Origin: an uncultured Caulobacter sp.
GTDB taxonomy: Bacteria; Pseudomonadota; Alphaproteobacteria; Caulobacterales; Caulobacteraceae
NCBI RefSeq assembly: GCF_937900395.1
Contig: NZ_CALCDX010000252.1
Location: forward strand, 1-25,962
DNA length: 25,962 nucleotides
Reading direction: 5' to 3'
Program-made: the position numbers and the translations under genes
The notes under the pieces: model-generated
What the model saw: the letters and a program-made list of their open reading frames with translations, nothing else
What the model was told of the DNA's origin: nothing
The model's database searches: none
In this document: positions 16,679 to 25,898 of the stretch, one piece after another
How positions within the stretch are numbered: the first letter of the stretch is position 1
How the letters are laid out: every line of letters begins with the position of its first letter

Positions 16679-17353
16679 TCAGGTGACCGGCTTGCCCCGG
16701 AAGATCCGGTAGCCCTTCTCCTCGGCGATCGCGAGCATTTCGGTGTCGCCCGAGGTGTCGCCATAGGCGGCCGTCAGATGGACGTCCGGCCCGAAAACCT
16801 CGCGCAGGCGGACAACCTTTTCCTTGGCGCGGCAGTTGGCGCCGTCGAGCCCGCCGAGGATCCGTCCGTCCTCCGAGCAGGTCAGGCGCGTGCCGATCAG
16901 GACGTCGGCCCCCAGGCCGCGCGCGAACGGCGCGACGGTGATTTCGGGGGAAGCGGTGACGATCACGATCCGCGCGCCCTTCGCTCGCCAGGCGCGCCAG
17001 ACCGCTACGGCGTCCGGGCGTAGCATGGAGGGGGCGAAGGCCTGGGCGAAGGCCCGCGCGTCGGCCTCGATCTCGGCGACGGTCGCGCCCTTCAGGAACT
17101 CGCGAACCGCGGCGGCCTTGAGTTTTCCGCGGTTGCGATCGAACACGTAGGTCAGCAGGGCGGGGGTCAGCCGCAGCACGCCGCGCGTCCATCGCCGAGG
17201 TCCGGCGCGCCATTTCAGGAAGGCGTTGAAGCTGTCCTTGACGGTCAAGGTGCCGTCGAAGTCGAAGGCGACCAATGCGCGCTCATGACCCATTTCGCCG
17301 GTCATCGGGCGCGAGGCGCTCAACCCCTTCGACATCAACGAACGTTTGGCCAT
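16679..17353 (-). CDS. cicA: HAD-superfamily (subfamily IB) phosphatase CicA
   Basis: This HAD-type phosphatase lies between clpP and clpX on the opposite strand, the position of cicA in C. crescentus. HAD motifs are complete: FDFDGTLT (nucleophile Asp31, general acid Asp33), motif II VTASPE, a motif III Lys in CRAKEKVVRL, and motif IV AYGDTSGDTEM. The layout after DFDGT (DSFNAFLKW, then LIGTRL before the Lys motif) recalls E. coli phosphatidylglycerophosphatase C, so a lipid-phosphate substrate is possible but inferred. The start is uncertain. ATG 17353 is preceded by GGAAGG at very short spacing and gives 224 residues; ATG 17305 would give 208 residues and a more usual N-terminus; ATG 17461 is unlikely. 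Confidence 0.85.
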   Translation of the reverse strand: MAKRSLMSKGLSASRPMTGEMGHERALVAFDFDGTLTVKDSFNAFLKWRAGPRRWTRGVLRLTPALLTYVFDRNRGKLKAAAVREFLKGATVAEIEADARAFAQAFAPSMLRPDAVAVWRAWRAKGARIVIVTASPEITVAPFARGLGADVLIGTRLTCSEDGRILGGLDGANCRAKEKVVRLREVFGPDVHLTAAYGDTSGDTEMLAIAEEKGYRIFRGKPVT

Positions 17354-17691
17354 CAACCTTCCATGCCGTCGCGTGACGCGCGCCGGTTCCACACGATTCC
17401 AGTCCTCGTAATAAGAGCTTCGAGGGATGGCGGTAAGGGCCAAGTCGCGCAACGCTTGCACCCGAGCGCCAATCGCCCAATTTAGATGGCGAGGTCATGA
17501 CACGATCCGGCGCGTTGAAGCGTTTGAGGCGGGAAAGGCGCTGGCAAGGCTTGTGAAGCGCGCCCGGATCGGGGAATGTCAAGGATTAGACAACTCCCGG
17601 CGTATATCCTGGCTGCTTCGGTGGCGGCTTATGCGCTCGGAGGGGCGTCTCGGCGTTAGAGCCGTATGTCGCCATAGTGTGAGAAGCGATC
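17354..17691. promoter_or_regulatory. Divergent promoter region of cicA and clpX
   Basis: About 340 bases without a gene. Several clpX promoters have been mapped in the equivalent C. crescentus interval. I cannot place them with confidence; one weak -10-like element, GTTAGAGC, lies at 17655-17662. A GATTC site is at 17395-17399. Confidence 0.55.
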
Positions 17692-18954
17692 ATGACGAAA
17701 GCCGCGAGCGGCGACACGAAAAGCACTCTCTACTGTTCTTTCTGCGGAAAGAGCCAACACGAGGTGCGCAAGCTCATCGCGGGACCGACGGTGTTCATTT
17801 GTGATGAATGCGTCGAGCTCTGCATGGACATCATCCGCGAAGAGCACAAGATCGCCTTCGTGAAGTCCAAGGACGGCGTGCCAACGCCGCGCGAAATCTG
17901 CGAAGTCCTGGACGACTACGTAATCGGGCAAGGCCACGCGAAGAAGGTTCTCGCGGTGGCGGTCCACAATCACTACAAGCGCCTCAACCACGCGTCGAAG
18001 AACAACGACGTCGAACTGGCCAAGTCGAACATCCTCCTGGTCGGTCCGACCGGTACGGGTAAGACCCTGCTGGCCCAGACCCTGGCTCGAATCATCGACG
18101 TGCCGTTCACGATGGCCGACGCCACGACGCTGACCGAAGCCGGTTACGTCGGCGAGGATGTCGAGAACATCGTGCTGAAGCTGCTGCAAGCCGCCGACTA
18201 CAACGTCGAGCGCGCTCAGCGCGGCATCGTCTACATCGACGAAATCGACAAGATCAGCCGCAAGTCCGACAACCCCTCGATCACCCGCGACGTGTCGGGC
18301 GAGGGCGTTCAGCAGGCCCTGCTGAAGATCATGGAAGGCACCGTCGCCTCCGTGCCGCCGCAAGGCGGGCGCAAGCATCCGCAGCAGGAGTTCCTGCAGG
18401 TCGACACGACGAACATCCTGTTCATCTGCGGCGGCGCCTTCGCCGGGCTCGAGAAGATCATCTCGGCGCGCGGCGCGGCCAAGTCGATCGGCTTCGGCGC
18501 CAAGGTGACCGATCCGGAAGAGCGCCGGACGGGCGAGATCCTGCGGAACGTCGAGCCCGACGATCTGCAGCGCTTCGGCCTGATCCCGGAATTCATCGGT
18601 CGTCTGCCGGTGGTCGCGACCCTGGAAGACCTCGACGAGGCCGCCCTGGTCAAGATCCTGACCGAGCCGAAGAACGCCTTCGTCAAGCAGTACCAGCGCC
18701 TGTTCGAGATGGAGAACATCGGCCTGACCTTCACGGACGACGCCCTGCATCAGGTCGCCAAGAAGGCCATCGCCCGCAAGACCGGCGCGCGCGGCCTGCG
18801 TTCGATCATGGAAGGCATCCTGCTCGAGACCATGTTCGAGCTGCCCAACTACGAGGGCGTCGAGGAGGTGGTGGTCAACGCCGAGGTCGTCGAAGGCCGG
18901 GCTCAGCCGCTGCTGATCTACGCGGAGAAGAAGGGCGGCGCGGCCTCGGCCTGA
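17692..18954 (+). CDS. clpX: ATP-dependent Clp protease ATP-binding subunit ClpX
   Basis: ClpX is the hexameric AAA+ unfoldase that feeds substrates to ClpP and is essential in Caulobacter. The 420-residue protein has an N-terminal zinc-binding domain with Cys15, Cys18, Cys37 and Cys40, Walker A GPTGTGKT (residues 118-125), the pore loop EAGYVGEDVEN, Walker B IVYIDEIDK, the RKH loop GGRKHPQQ, the ClpP-docking loop SIGFGAK and the sensor-2 region KTGARGLRSIMEG. The start ATG is followed at once by the family-typical leader. It is transcribed apart from clpP and ends in a strong terminator. Confidence 0.98.
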   Translation: MTKAASGDTKSTLYCSFCGKSQHEVRKLIAGPTVFICDECVELCMDIIREEHKIAFVKSKDGVPTPREICEVLDDYVIGQGHAKKVLAVAVHNHYKRLNHASKNNDVELAKSNILLVGPTGTGKTLLAQTLARIIDVPFTMADATTLTEAGYVGEDVENIVLKLLQAADYNVERAQRGIVYIDEIDKISRKSDNPSITRDVSGEGVQQALLKIMEGTVASVPPQGGRKHPQQEFLQVDTTNILFICGGAFAGLEKIISARGAAKSIGFGAKVTDPEERRTGEILRNVEPDDLQRFGLIPEFIGRLPVVATLEDLDEAALVKILTEPKNAFVKQYQRLFEMENIGLTFTDDALHQVAKKAIARKTGARGLRSIMEGILLETMFELPNYEGVEEVVVNAEVVEGRAQPLLIYAEKKGGAASA

Positions 18955-18974
18955 TCGCTCGCTTTCTGAGATCC

Positions 18975-19009
18975 AGGGCGCGTCTTCCTTGCGGAGGCGC
19001 GCCCTTTTT
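18975..19009 (+). terminator. Intrinsic terminator of clpX
   Basis: Stem AGGGCGCG (18975-18982) with CGCGCCCT (18998-19005), followed by a T run, 20 bp after the clpX stop. Confidence 0.88.
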
Positions 19010-19200
19010 CGTGGATAACCCGCTTTGGGGCGTGGCGTTGTCCCGACGGTGAGGCGCGGGCGCCACAACGCCTCGAGGCTAGAGAAAGCGCTTTAAAGTC
19101 CAGATCTTGGATGAACTCGCCTCATGAGCGCTCGCATGGGGCATGCCCGTTTCAACTTGACCGGACATGCGCGACCTCTCGCCGCTGTGAGGCGAGTGCG

Positions 19201-19228
19201 CTTGAACCGTGTTGTAAAACGTCCACAT
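19201..19228 (+). promoter_or_regulatory. Candidate heat-shock promoter of lon
   Basis: A perfect CTTGAA at 19201-19206 is followed after 16 bases by CCACAT at 19223-19228, close to the sigma-32 -10 core CCCCAT. The spacer is slightly longer than usual. It lies about 120 bp upstream of lon. Confidence 0.55.
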
Positions 19229-19240
19229 AAATAACGACAT

Positions 19241-19260
19241 TCCGCCCAGTCCAGGGCGGA
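19241..19260 (+). other. Hairpin near the predicted 5' end of lon mRNA
   Basis: TCCGCCC (19241-19247) and GGGCGGA (19254-19260) form a perfect 7-bp stem with a 6-base loop, starting a few bases after the transcription start expected from the promoter at 19201-19228. Confidence 0.45.
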
Positions 19261-19350
19261 CGGGCCGATCGACTCAGGCGCATCGTCTGACGTGACGGCG
19301 GCCCGCATGGCCAAGGCGCTTCCCCCGCCGCGGCCGGGAGTATTGAGCAC

Positions 19351-21750
<2,400 letters not shown>

Positions 21751-21753
21751 GCG

Positions 21754-21775
21754 TAACTTATTGATGATAACTTAT
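21754..21775. repeat. Direct repeat TAACTTAT after lon
   Basis: TAACTTAT occurs at 21754-21761 and again at 21768-21775, 14 bp apart, in an AT-rich patch between the lon stop and its terminator. Confidence 0.5.
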
Positions 21776-21809
21776 GCGGCGCGGGAGTTTCCCGCGCCGC
21801 TCTCGTTTG
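21776..21809 (+). terminator. Probable terminator of lon
   Basis: A perfect 11-bp stem GCGGCGCGGGA/TCCCGCGCCGC (21776-21800) with a 3-base loop, followed by a weak T-rich tail TCTCGTTT that runs into the hup -35 box. Confidence 0.75.
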
Positions 21810-21834
21810 ACGAGGCCTTTTCTACCGCCATAAT
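21807..21834 (+). promoter_or_regulatory. Housekeeping promoter of hup
   Basis: TTGACG at 21807-21812 and CATAAT at 21829-21834, with a 16-base spacer, match the main sigma-factor consensus well. They lie about 60 bp upstream of the hup start. Confidence 0.7.
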
Positions 21835-21893
21835 CCCGGGCGAGCTCAGCGCCGTAAGCGAAAACACGTCGCAGCTCAGGCTGGGAGAAAAAC

Positions 21894-22172
21894 ATGACCA
21901 CAAAAGCCGAACTCGTCACGGCGATCGCCGAGAAGGCGGGCATCAACAAGAACCAAGCCAAAGACGCGCTGGAAGCCTTCATCGACGCCGTCACCGACTC
22001 CCTTAAGTCGGGCCAGGACGTGCGCCTGGTCGGTTTCGGCACGTTCAAGGCCGTGACCCGCGCCGCGGGCACCGCGCGAAATCCGCGGACGGGCGAGACG
22101 GTCAACCGTCCCGCGTCGAAGACCGCGCGTTTCCAGGTCGGCGAAGGCCTGAAGTCGTCGCTGAACGGCTGA
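21894..22172 (+). CDS. hup: DNA-binding protein HU
   Basis: HU is an abundant dimeric nucleoid protein that bends DNA without strong sequence preference. The 92-residue sequence is full length for the family: helical N-terminus MTTKAELVTAIAEKAGI, the VRLVGFGTFK strand region and the DNA-inserting arm ARNPRTGETV carrying the conserved Pro. A GGGAGAAAAAC ribosome site precedes the ATG. It directly follows lon, the common order in proteobacteria, but has its own strong promoter. Confidence 0.97.
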   Translation: MTTKAELVTAIAEKAGINKNQAKDALEAFIDAVTDSLKSGQDVRLVGFGTFKAVTRAAGTARNPRTGETVNRPASKTARFQVGEGLKSSLNG

Positions 22173-22231
22173 TCCAGTTTCCGCTTAAGGGAGGCGGGGC
22201 GTCGCGGGGGCTGACGTTCCGCCTTTCGTAT

Positions 22232-22248
22232 TTCGGGCTTTGCCCGAA
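22232..22248 (+). terminator. Hairpin after hup, overlapping the tRNA-Val -35 box
   Basis: TTCGGGC and GCCCGAA form a perfect 7-bp stem with a TTT loop. There is no T tail, so terminator function is uncertain. Confidence 0.4.
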
Positions 22249-22267
22249 CGCGCGCGCCCGCTAGAAG
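22240..22267 (+). promoter_or_regulatory. Promoter of tRNA-Val
   Basis: TTGCCCG at 22240-22246 and GCTAGAAG at 22260-22267 are 13 bases apart. The latter matches the Caulobacter housekeeping -10 GCTANAWC at seven of eight positions, and the gene begins 14 bases later. Confidence 0.6.
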
Positions 22268-22280
22268 CGGCGGCCTCAGA

Positions 22281-22355
22281 GGGCAGTTAGCTCAGCGGTA
22301 GAGCGTCTCGTTTACACCGAGAGGGTCGGGGGTTCGATCCCCTCACTGCCCACCA
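22281..22355 (+). tRNA. tRNA-Val (anticodon UAC)
   Basis: The 75-base gene has acceptor stem GGGCAGT/ACTGCCC, D-arm AGCTCAGCGGTAGAGC, anticodon loop TTTACAC (UAC), T-arm GGGGGTTCGATCCCC and encoded CCA. Confidence 0.98.
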
Positions 22356-22415
22356 TTCCTCTTCATAGCCAAGGCATTGGGCCTTCGGTCCAAGGTCGCG
22401 CTTTCGCTTGGAGTC

Positions 22416-22445
22416 TGCGATCAAAGTGATATCACTTTGATCGCA
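22416..22445. promoter_or_regulatory. Perfect 30-bp palindrome, candidate operator of the SPFH-RHH operon
   Basis: The left half TGCGATCAAAGTGAT is followed directly by its exact complement. Inside, TCAAAGTGA (22421-22429) and TCACTTTGA (22432-22440) form two TCA-N3-TGA units with an 11-bp period. It lies 16 bp upstream of the ATG, just before the GGAGG ribosome site, and probably overlaps the core promoter or the transcription start. Confidence 0.85.
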
Positions 22446-22461
22446 AAGCTGGAGGTGCGTC

Positions 22462-23355
22462 ATGTCTGAGACCCGGACCATCAACCCGACCAACGAACGC
22501 CCGTACGCTGGCGTGAACGGGGGTGTCGCGCTATTGGCCGCGCCCTTGCTTCTAGGACTCGGGATTTGGCTGCTCCTTCAGGCGCGAGACGGCGGCGGCG
22601 CGTTTTTCACGCTATCCGGCGCGGCGTGCGTGAGCCTCGCGATCCTGGTGTCGTGCGGCTTCTATTCTCTGCAGCCGAACGAGGCCTACGCGATCACCCT
22701 GTTTGGCTCTTACGTGGGCACGGACCGTGCGACAGGCCTGCGATGGATCCTGCCTTGGTATGGCCGCAAGAAGATCAGCCTGCGGGTGCGTAACGTCACC
22801 AGCGAGACGCTGAAGGTGAATGACAAGCGCGGCAACCCGATCGAGATCGCCGCCAACATCGTGTGGCGTGTCAGGGACTCCGCACAGGCGCTGTTCGACG
22901 TCGATGACTACGCCGCCTTCGTGAACATCCAGATCGAGACGGGCTTGCGCGAGGTCGCCTCGCACTACGCCTACGACCATGCCGAGGAGGGCGAGCCCAC
23001 GCTGCGGGCGGACGCCGAAGAGGTGGGGGATCGCCTGCGCAAGGATCTGCAGCAGCGCACCGCCGTCGCCGGCGTCGCGATCGACGAGGCGCACCTGATG
23101 CATCTGGCCTATGCGCCGGAGATCGCCGGCTCGATGCTGAAGCGTCAGCAGGCCGAGGCGGTTCTGGCGGCGCGGCGGACGATTGTCGCCGGCGCTGTGG
23201 ACATGGTGGAGAGCGCTCTCGACCAATTGAGCCAGCGCGGCGTGGTAACGCTCGACGACGAGCGCCGCGCCTCGATGGTCTCCAATCTGCTGGTGGTGCT
23301 CTGCGCCGATCGCGAGGCCCAGCCCGTGGTCAACACCGGCACGCTCTACGGCTGA
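22462..23355 (+). CDS. SPFH/band-7 domain membrane protein
   Basis: This 297-residue protein has two N-terminal membrane segments (about residues 18-41 and 48-67), followed by an SPFH (stomatin/prohibitin/flotillin/HflK) domain beginning near FYSLQPNEAYAITLFGSYVG. A helical region with VRNVTSETLKVNDKRGNPIEIAANIVWRV-type strands and the heptad-like ADAEEVGDRLRKDLQQRT follows, and the protein ends in NLLVVLCADREAQPVVNTGTLYG. Family members form large membrane-bound rings or scaffolds that organise microdomains or hold proteases. No NfeD or HflC partner and no protease is adjacent. The ATG has an ideal GGAGG site six bases upstream. A one-base gap separates it from the RHH gene downstream. Confidence 0.9.
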   Translation: MSETRTINPTNERPYAGVNGGVALLAAPLLLGLGIWLLLQARDGGGAFFTLSGAACVSLAILVSCGFYSLQPNEAYAITLFGSYVGTDRATGLRWILPWYGRKKISLRVRNVTSETLKVNDKRGNPIEIAANIVWRVRDSAQALFDVDDYAAFVNIQIETGLREVASHYAYDHAEEGEPTLRADAEEVGDRLRKDLQQRTAVAGVAIDEAHLMHLAYAPEIAGSMLKRQQAEAVLAARRTIVAGAVDMVESALDQLSQRGVVTLDDERRASMVSNLLVVLCADREAQPVVNTGTLYG

Positions 23356-23356
23356 C

Positions 23357-23557
23357 GTGGCGAGCGGCCAAAATGACGCCAAGGGCGGGCGGCGCGCATT
23401 CCTGATGCGCGTCAGCCCAGAGGTCCTGTCGGCCATCGAGCGACTGGCGGCGTCCGAGTTGCGTAGCGTGAACGCACAAGTCGAGGTATTGCTACGCGAA
23501 GCGCTAGGGCGGCGCGGCGTTGCTCGGAAATCGTCCGGGAACGGCGAGGAACCCTAG
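23357..23557 (+). CDS. Arc-type ribbon-helix-helix DNA-binding protein
   Basis: This is a 66-residue protein with a compact RHH fold. The strand AFLMRVS (residues 14-20) would pair in the dimer and contact DNA; helix A is PEVLSAIERLAASE, a turn LRSVN follows, and helix B is AQVEVLLREAL. A basic GGRR precedes the strand and a polar tail follows. Such proteins act as Arc/MetJ-like repressors or as the antitoxin-type regulator of their own operon. The GTG start lies one base after the SPFH stop; an internal ATG at 23404 would cut into the strand. The likeliest target is the palindrome at 22416-22445, by inference only. Confidence 0.85.
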   Translation: MASGQNDAKGGRRAFLMRVSPEVLSAIERLAASELRSVNAQVEVLLREALGRRGVARKSSGNGEEP

Positions 23558-23623
23558 CTGTCGCAAAAGCTTTATCGATCCAAGGCCGAATGGGGAGGCC
23601 TGGCGTAACGATGAGGATTCGGC

Positions 23624-24832
23624 GTGACGGATACGAGAACGGATCGGCCGTTCGGCCTGAATAGCTTTTCCGCCGAGATCGATCCGCCGTTTGACACTGT
23701 CCGTCTCGTAGACACGACCATGCTCTACGCGCCGCGTAGCGGCGGCGTTCGCCGATATCTCTCGTCCAAGCGGGCATGGCTGGCGGCGAACAGGCCCGCC
23801 GTTCGCCATACCCTGGTCGTCCCCGGGGCGAGGGATTCCTACGATGGCAAAGGACGGGTCTCGATCTACGCCGCGCCGCTGCCGTTCGGAGCAGGCTATC
23901 GCTGGCCGGTGGTGAAAGCCGCCTGGATGGAGCGGTTGATTCGTCAGAGGCCTGACATCATCGAGGCCGGAGATCCTTATACGCCCGGTTTGGCGGCTCT
24001 GAGGGCGGGGGACGCCTTGGGTGTTCCCGTCGTCGGCTTCTGTCACACCGATCTCGGCAAGCTGGCGGCGTTGCACATCGGCGAATGGGCTGAGAAGCCT
24101 GTCCAGAAGCGCTGGGCCGCCGTCTATCGACAGTTCGACCAGGCCGTGGCGCCCAGCCGGTTCATCGCCGGCCGATTGATCGAGGCGGGCGTACACAACG
24201 CCATCGGCTTGCCGCTCGGTGTCGACACCGAGCTTTTTCATCCGAGCCGGGCGGATCGCGAGGCGCTGCGTCGCCGGCTGGGCGTGGCCTCTCACGAGAA
24301 GCTGCTGGTCTTTGCGGGCCGGCCGGCGCGGGAGAAGCGCCTTGATGTCCTGGTCGGCGCGGTCGAGCGGCTGGGCGCGCCCTACAAGCTATTGTTCGTC
24401 GGCGCGGGGGGCGGCGCGCCGGTCAGTGATCGCGCCCTCAGCCTGGATTATGTCCGCGATCCCGCCGAACTGGCGGGCATCCTGGCCAGCTGCGATGCTT
24501 TCGTACACGCCAACGACAATGAGCCTTTCGGCCTTATCGTGCTGGAAGCCATGGCTTGCGGCCTTCCGGTTGTCGGCGTCGCCGCGGGCGGCGTCGCCGA
24601 GTCGGTCGATGACGAGGTGGGGCAGCTAGCCGTGCGCTCCGAGCCCAGCGCCTTCGCTGAAGCGGTCGAGGCCCTGTTCGCGCGCGACCTCGCCGCCATC
24701 AGCGTCGCCGCACGGCGGCGCGCCGTGGAGCGGCACGGATGGGACGCGGTGTTCCGCCAGCTCTGTTTCATCTATGGCGGCCTGACGGGGCGCCAAGCCT
24801 TCGGCGGACTATCCCAGCTGCGCGATCACTAG
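23624..24832 (+). CDS. Glycosyltransferase, GT4-like family
   Basis: This 402-residue GT-B-fold enzyme transfers a sugar from a nucleotide donor, probably in cell-surface polysaccharide or glycolipid synthesis; the acceptor is unknown. The N-terminal domain starts DTTMLYAPRSGGVRRYL, with the Gly-rich loop typical of the family. The C-terminal donor domain has VFAGRPAREKRLDVLVGA, LLFVGAGGG and the E-x7-E motif EPFGLIVLE (Glu300 and Glu308), followed by MACGLPVVGVAAGGVAESV. The GTG start at 23624 follows a GAGGA site; a GATTC site (23616-23620) overlaps this leader. Its stop TAG shares the CTAG tetranucleotide with the stop of the convergent gene. Confidence 0.92.
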   Translation: MTDTRTDRPFGLNSFSAEIDPPFDTVRLVDTTMLYAPRSGGVRRYLSSKRAWLAANRPAVRHTLVVPGARDSYDGKGRVSIYAAPLPFGAGYRWPVVKAAWMERLIRQRPDIIEAGDPYTPGLAALRAGDALGVPVVGFCHTDLGKLAALHIGEWAEKPVQKRWAAVYRQFDQAVAPSRFIAGRLIEAGVHNAIGLPLGVDTELFHPSRADREALRRRLGVASHEKLLVFAGRPAREKRLDVLVGAVERLGAPYKLLFVGAGGGAPVSDRALSLDYVRDPAELAGILASCDAFVHANDNEPFGLIVLEAMACGLPVVGVAAGGVAESVDDEVGQLAVRSEPSAFAEAVEALFARDLAAISVAARRRAVERHGWDAVFRQLCFIYGGLTGRQAFGGLSQLRDH

Positions 24833-25821
24833 GCGGGGCGCAGTCCCGCCAGGATTTCGTAGCTGCGCTTGCGCGCGGCATGATCGTAGATCTGGGACGC
24901 CGCCATCAGCTCATCCGCGCCGGTCATATCCAGAACCTGGTCGATCTTGCGCTTTACCGTCTCGGGCGAGCCGATGGCGGAGTACTGGAACGTGTGGTCC
25001 AGGCCGGCCAGCTCTGCGGGCGAGGCGTGTTCGCGGATATCGTCGACCGGGGGCGGCAGCAGGCCGGGCCGTCCACGGCGCAGCGCCAGGAACTGCTGCT
25101 GGGTCGAGGTCGCCAGACGCGCGGCCTCCTTGTCGGTATCGGCGGCGCAGACGCCGATACAGACCATCGCGTAGGGCTTGTCCAAGGCTTCCGACGGCTT
25201 GAAGTGACGGCGATAGAGGAGCAGGGCGTCCAGTAGGGCGTCGGGCGCGAAGTGGGCGGCGAAGGCGTAAGGGAGGCCCAGGGCCGCAGCCAGTTGCGCG
25301 CCCCAGGTGGAGGAGCCGAGGATCCAGATCGGCACGTCCTGTCCTTCGCCGGGGACGGCCCGAACGCTCTGGTCCGCCGTCGCCGGTTTGAACCAGTGCT
25401 GCAGTTCGACGACATCCTGAGTGAACGAATCGACCGCGCCGGCATAGCGCCGCAACGCGCGCGTCGTCGCCTGGTCGGTGCCCGGCGCGCGCCCCAAGCC
25501 CAGGTCGATCCGTCCGGGATAGAGCGCATTCAATGTGCCGAACTGCTCGGCGACCATCAGCGGGGCGTGGTTGGGCAGCATCACGCCGCCGGAGCCGACC
25601 CGAATCGTCGAGGTGCCGCCGGCCACATGACCGATGACCACGGCCGTGGCCGCGCTGGCGATGCCTGGCATGTTGTGATGTTCGGCCAGCCAATAGCGGT
25701 GGAAACCGAGTCGCTCGGCGTGCCGAGCCAGATCGAGGCTGTTGTGTAGGGCCTGGCCCACGTCGGTTCCCTGCGGAACCGGAGCCAGGTCGAGGACGGA
25801 GAAGCGGGGATAAGCGACCAT
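24829..25821 (-). CDS. LLM-class flavin-dependent oxidoreductase
   Basis: This 330-residue enzyme belongs to the luciferase-like monooxygenase superfamily, which uses reduced flavin (FMN or F420) in a TIM barrel. Typical features are SVLDLAPVPQGTD at the start, the AEHHNMPGIASAAT active-site stretch, RVGSGGVMLPNHAPLMVAEQF and DLGLGRAPGTD. The pattern is that of the YhbW-like single-component group; the substrate is unknown. The ATG at 25821 is preferred over a TTG one codon upstream. It converges on the glycosyltransferase gene with a 4-base overlap; the tRNA-Asp gene lies upstream on the same strand. Confidence 0.93.
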   Translation of the reverse strand: MVAYPRFSVLDLAPVPQGTDVGQALHNSLDLARHAERLGFHRYWLAEHHNMPGIASAATAVVIGHVAGGTSTIRVGSGGVMLPNHAPLMVAEQFGTLNALYPGRIDLGLGRAPGTDQATTRALRRYAGAVDSFTQDVVELQHWFKPATADQSVRAVPGEGQDVPIWILGSSTWGAQLAAALGLPYAFAAHFAPDALLDALLLYRRHFKPSEALDKPYAMVCIGVCAADTDKEAARLATSTQQQFLALRRGRPGLLPPPVDDIREHASPAELAGLDHTFQYSAIGSPETVKRKIDQVLDMTGADELMAASQIYDHAARKRSYEILAGLRPA

Positions 25822-25898
25822 CAACGCTAGATGGCGCTCGACGTCCGCAACTCAAGGCGTTGCGAAAACTGTTCTGATGTTTGAGGGCCACTGGACGG

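Larger units (their letters stand above)
19010..19350 (+). promoter_or_regulatory. lon upstream region
   Basis: About 340 bases without a gene. It holds small palindromes (AAAGCGCTTT at 19085-19094, GGGCATGCCC at 19139-19148), a sigma-32-like promoter at 19201-19228, a leader hairpin at 19241-19260 and a GACTC site at 19271-19275. Confidence 0.55.
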
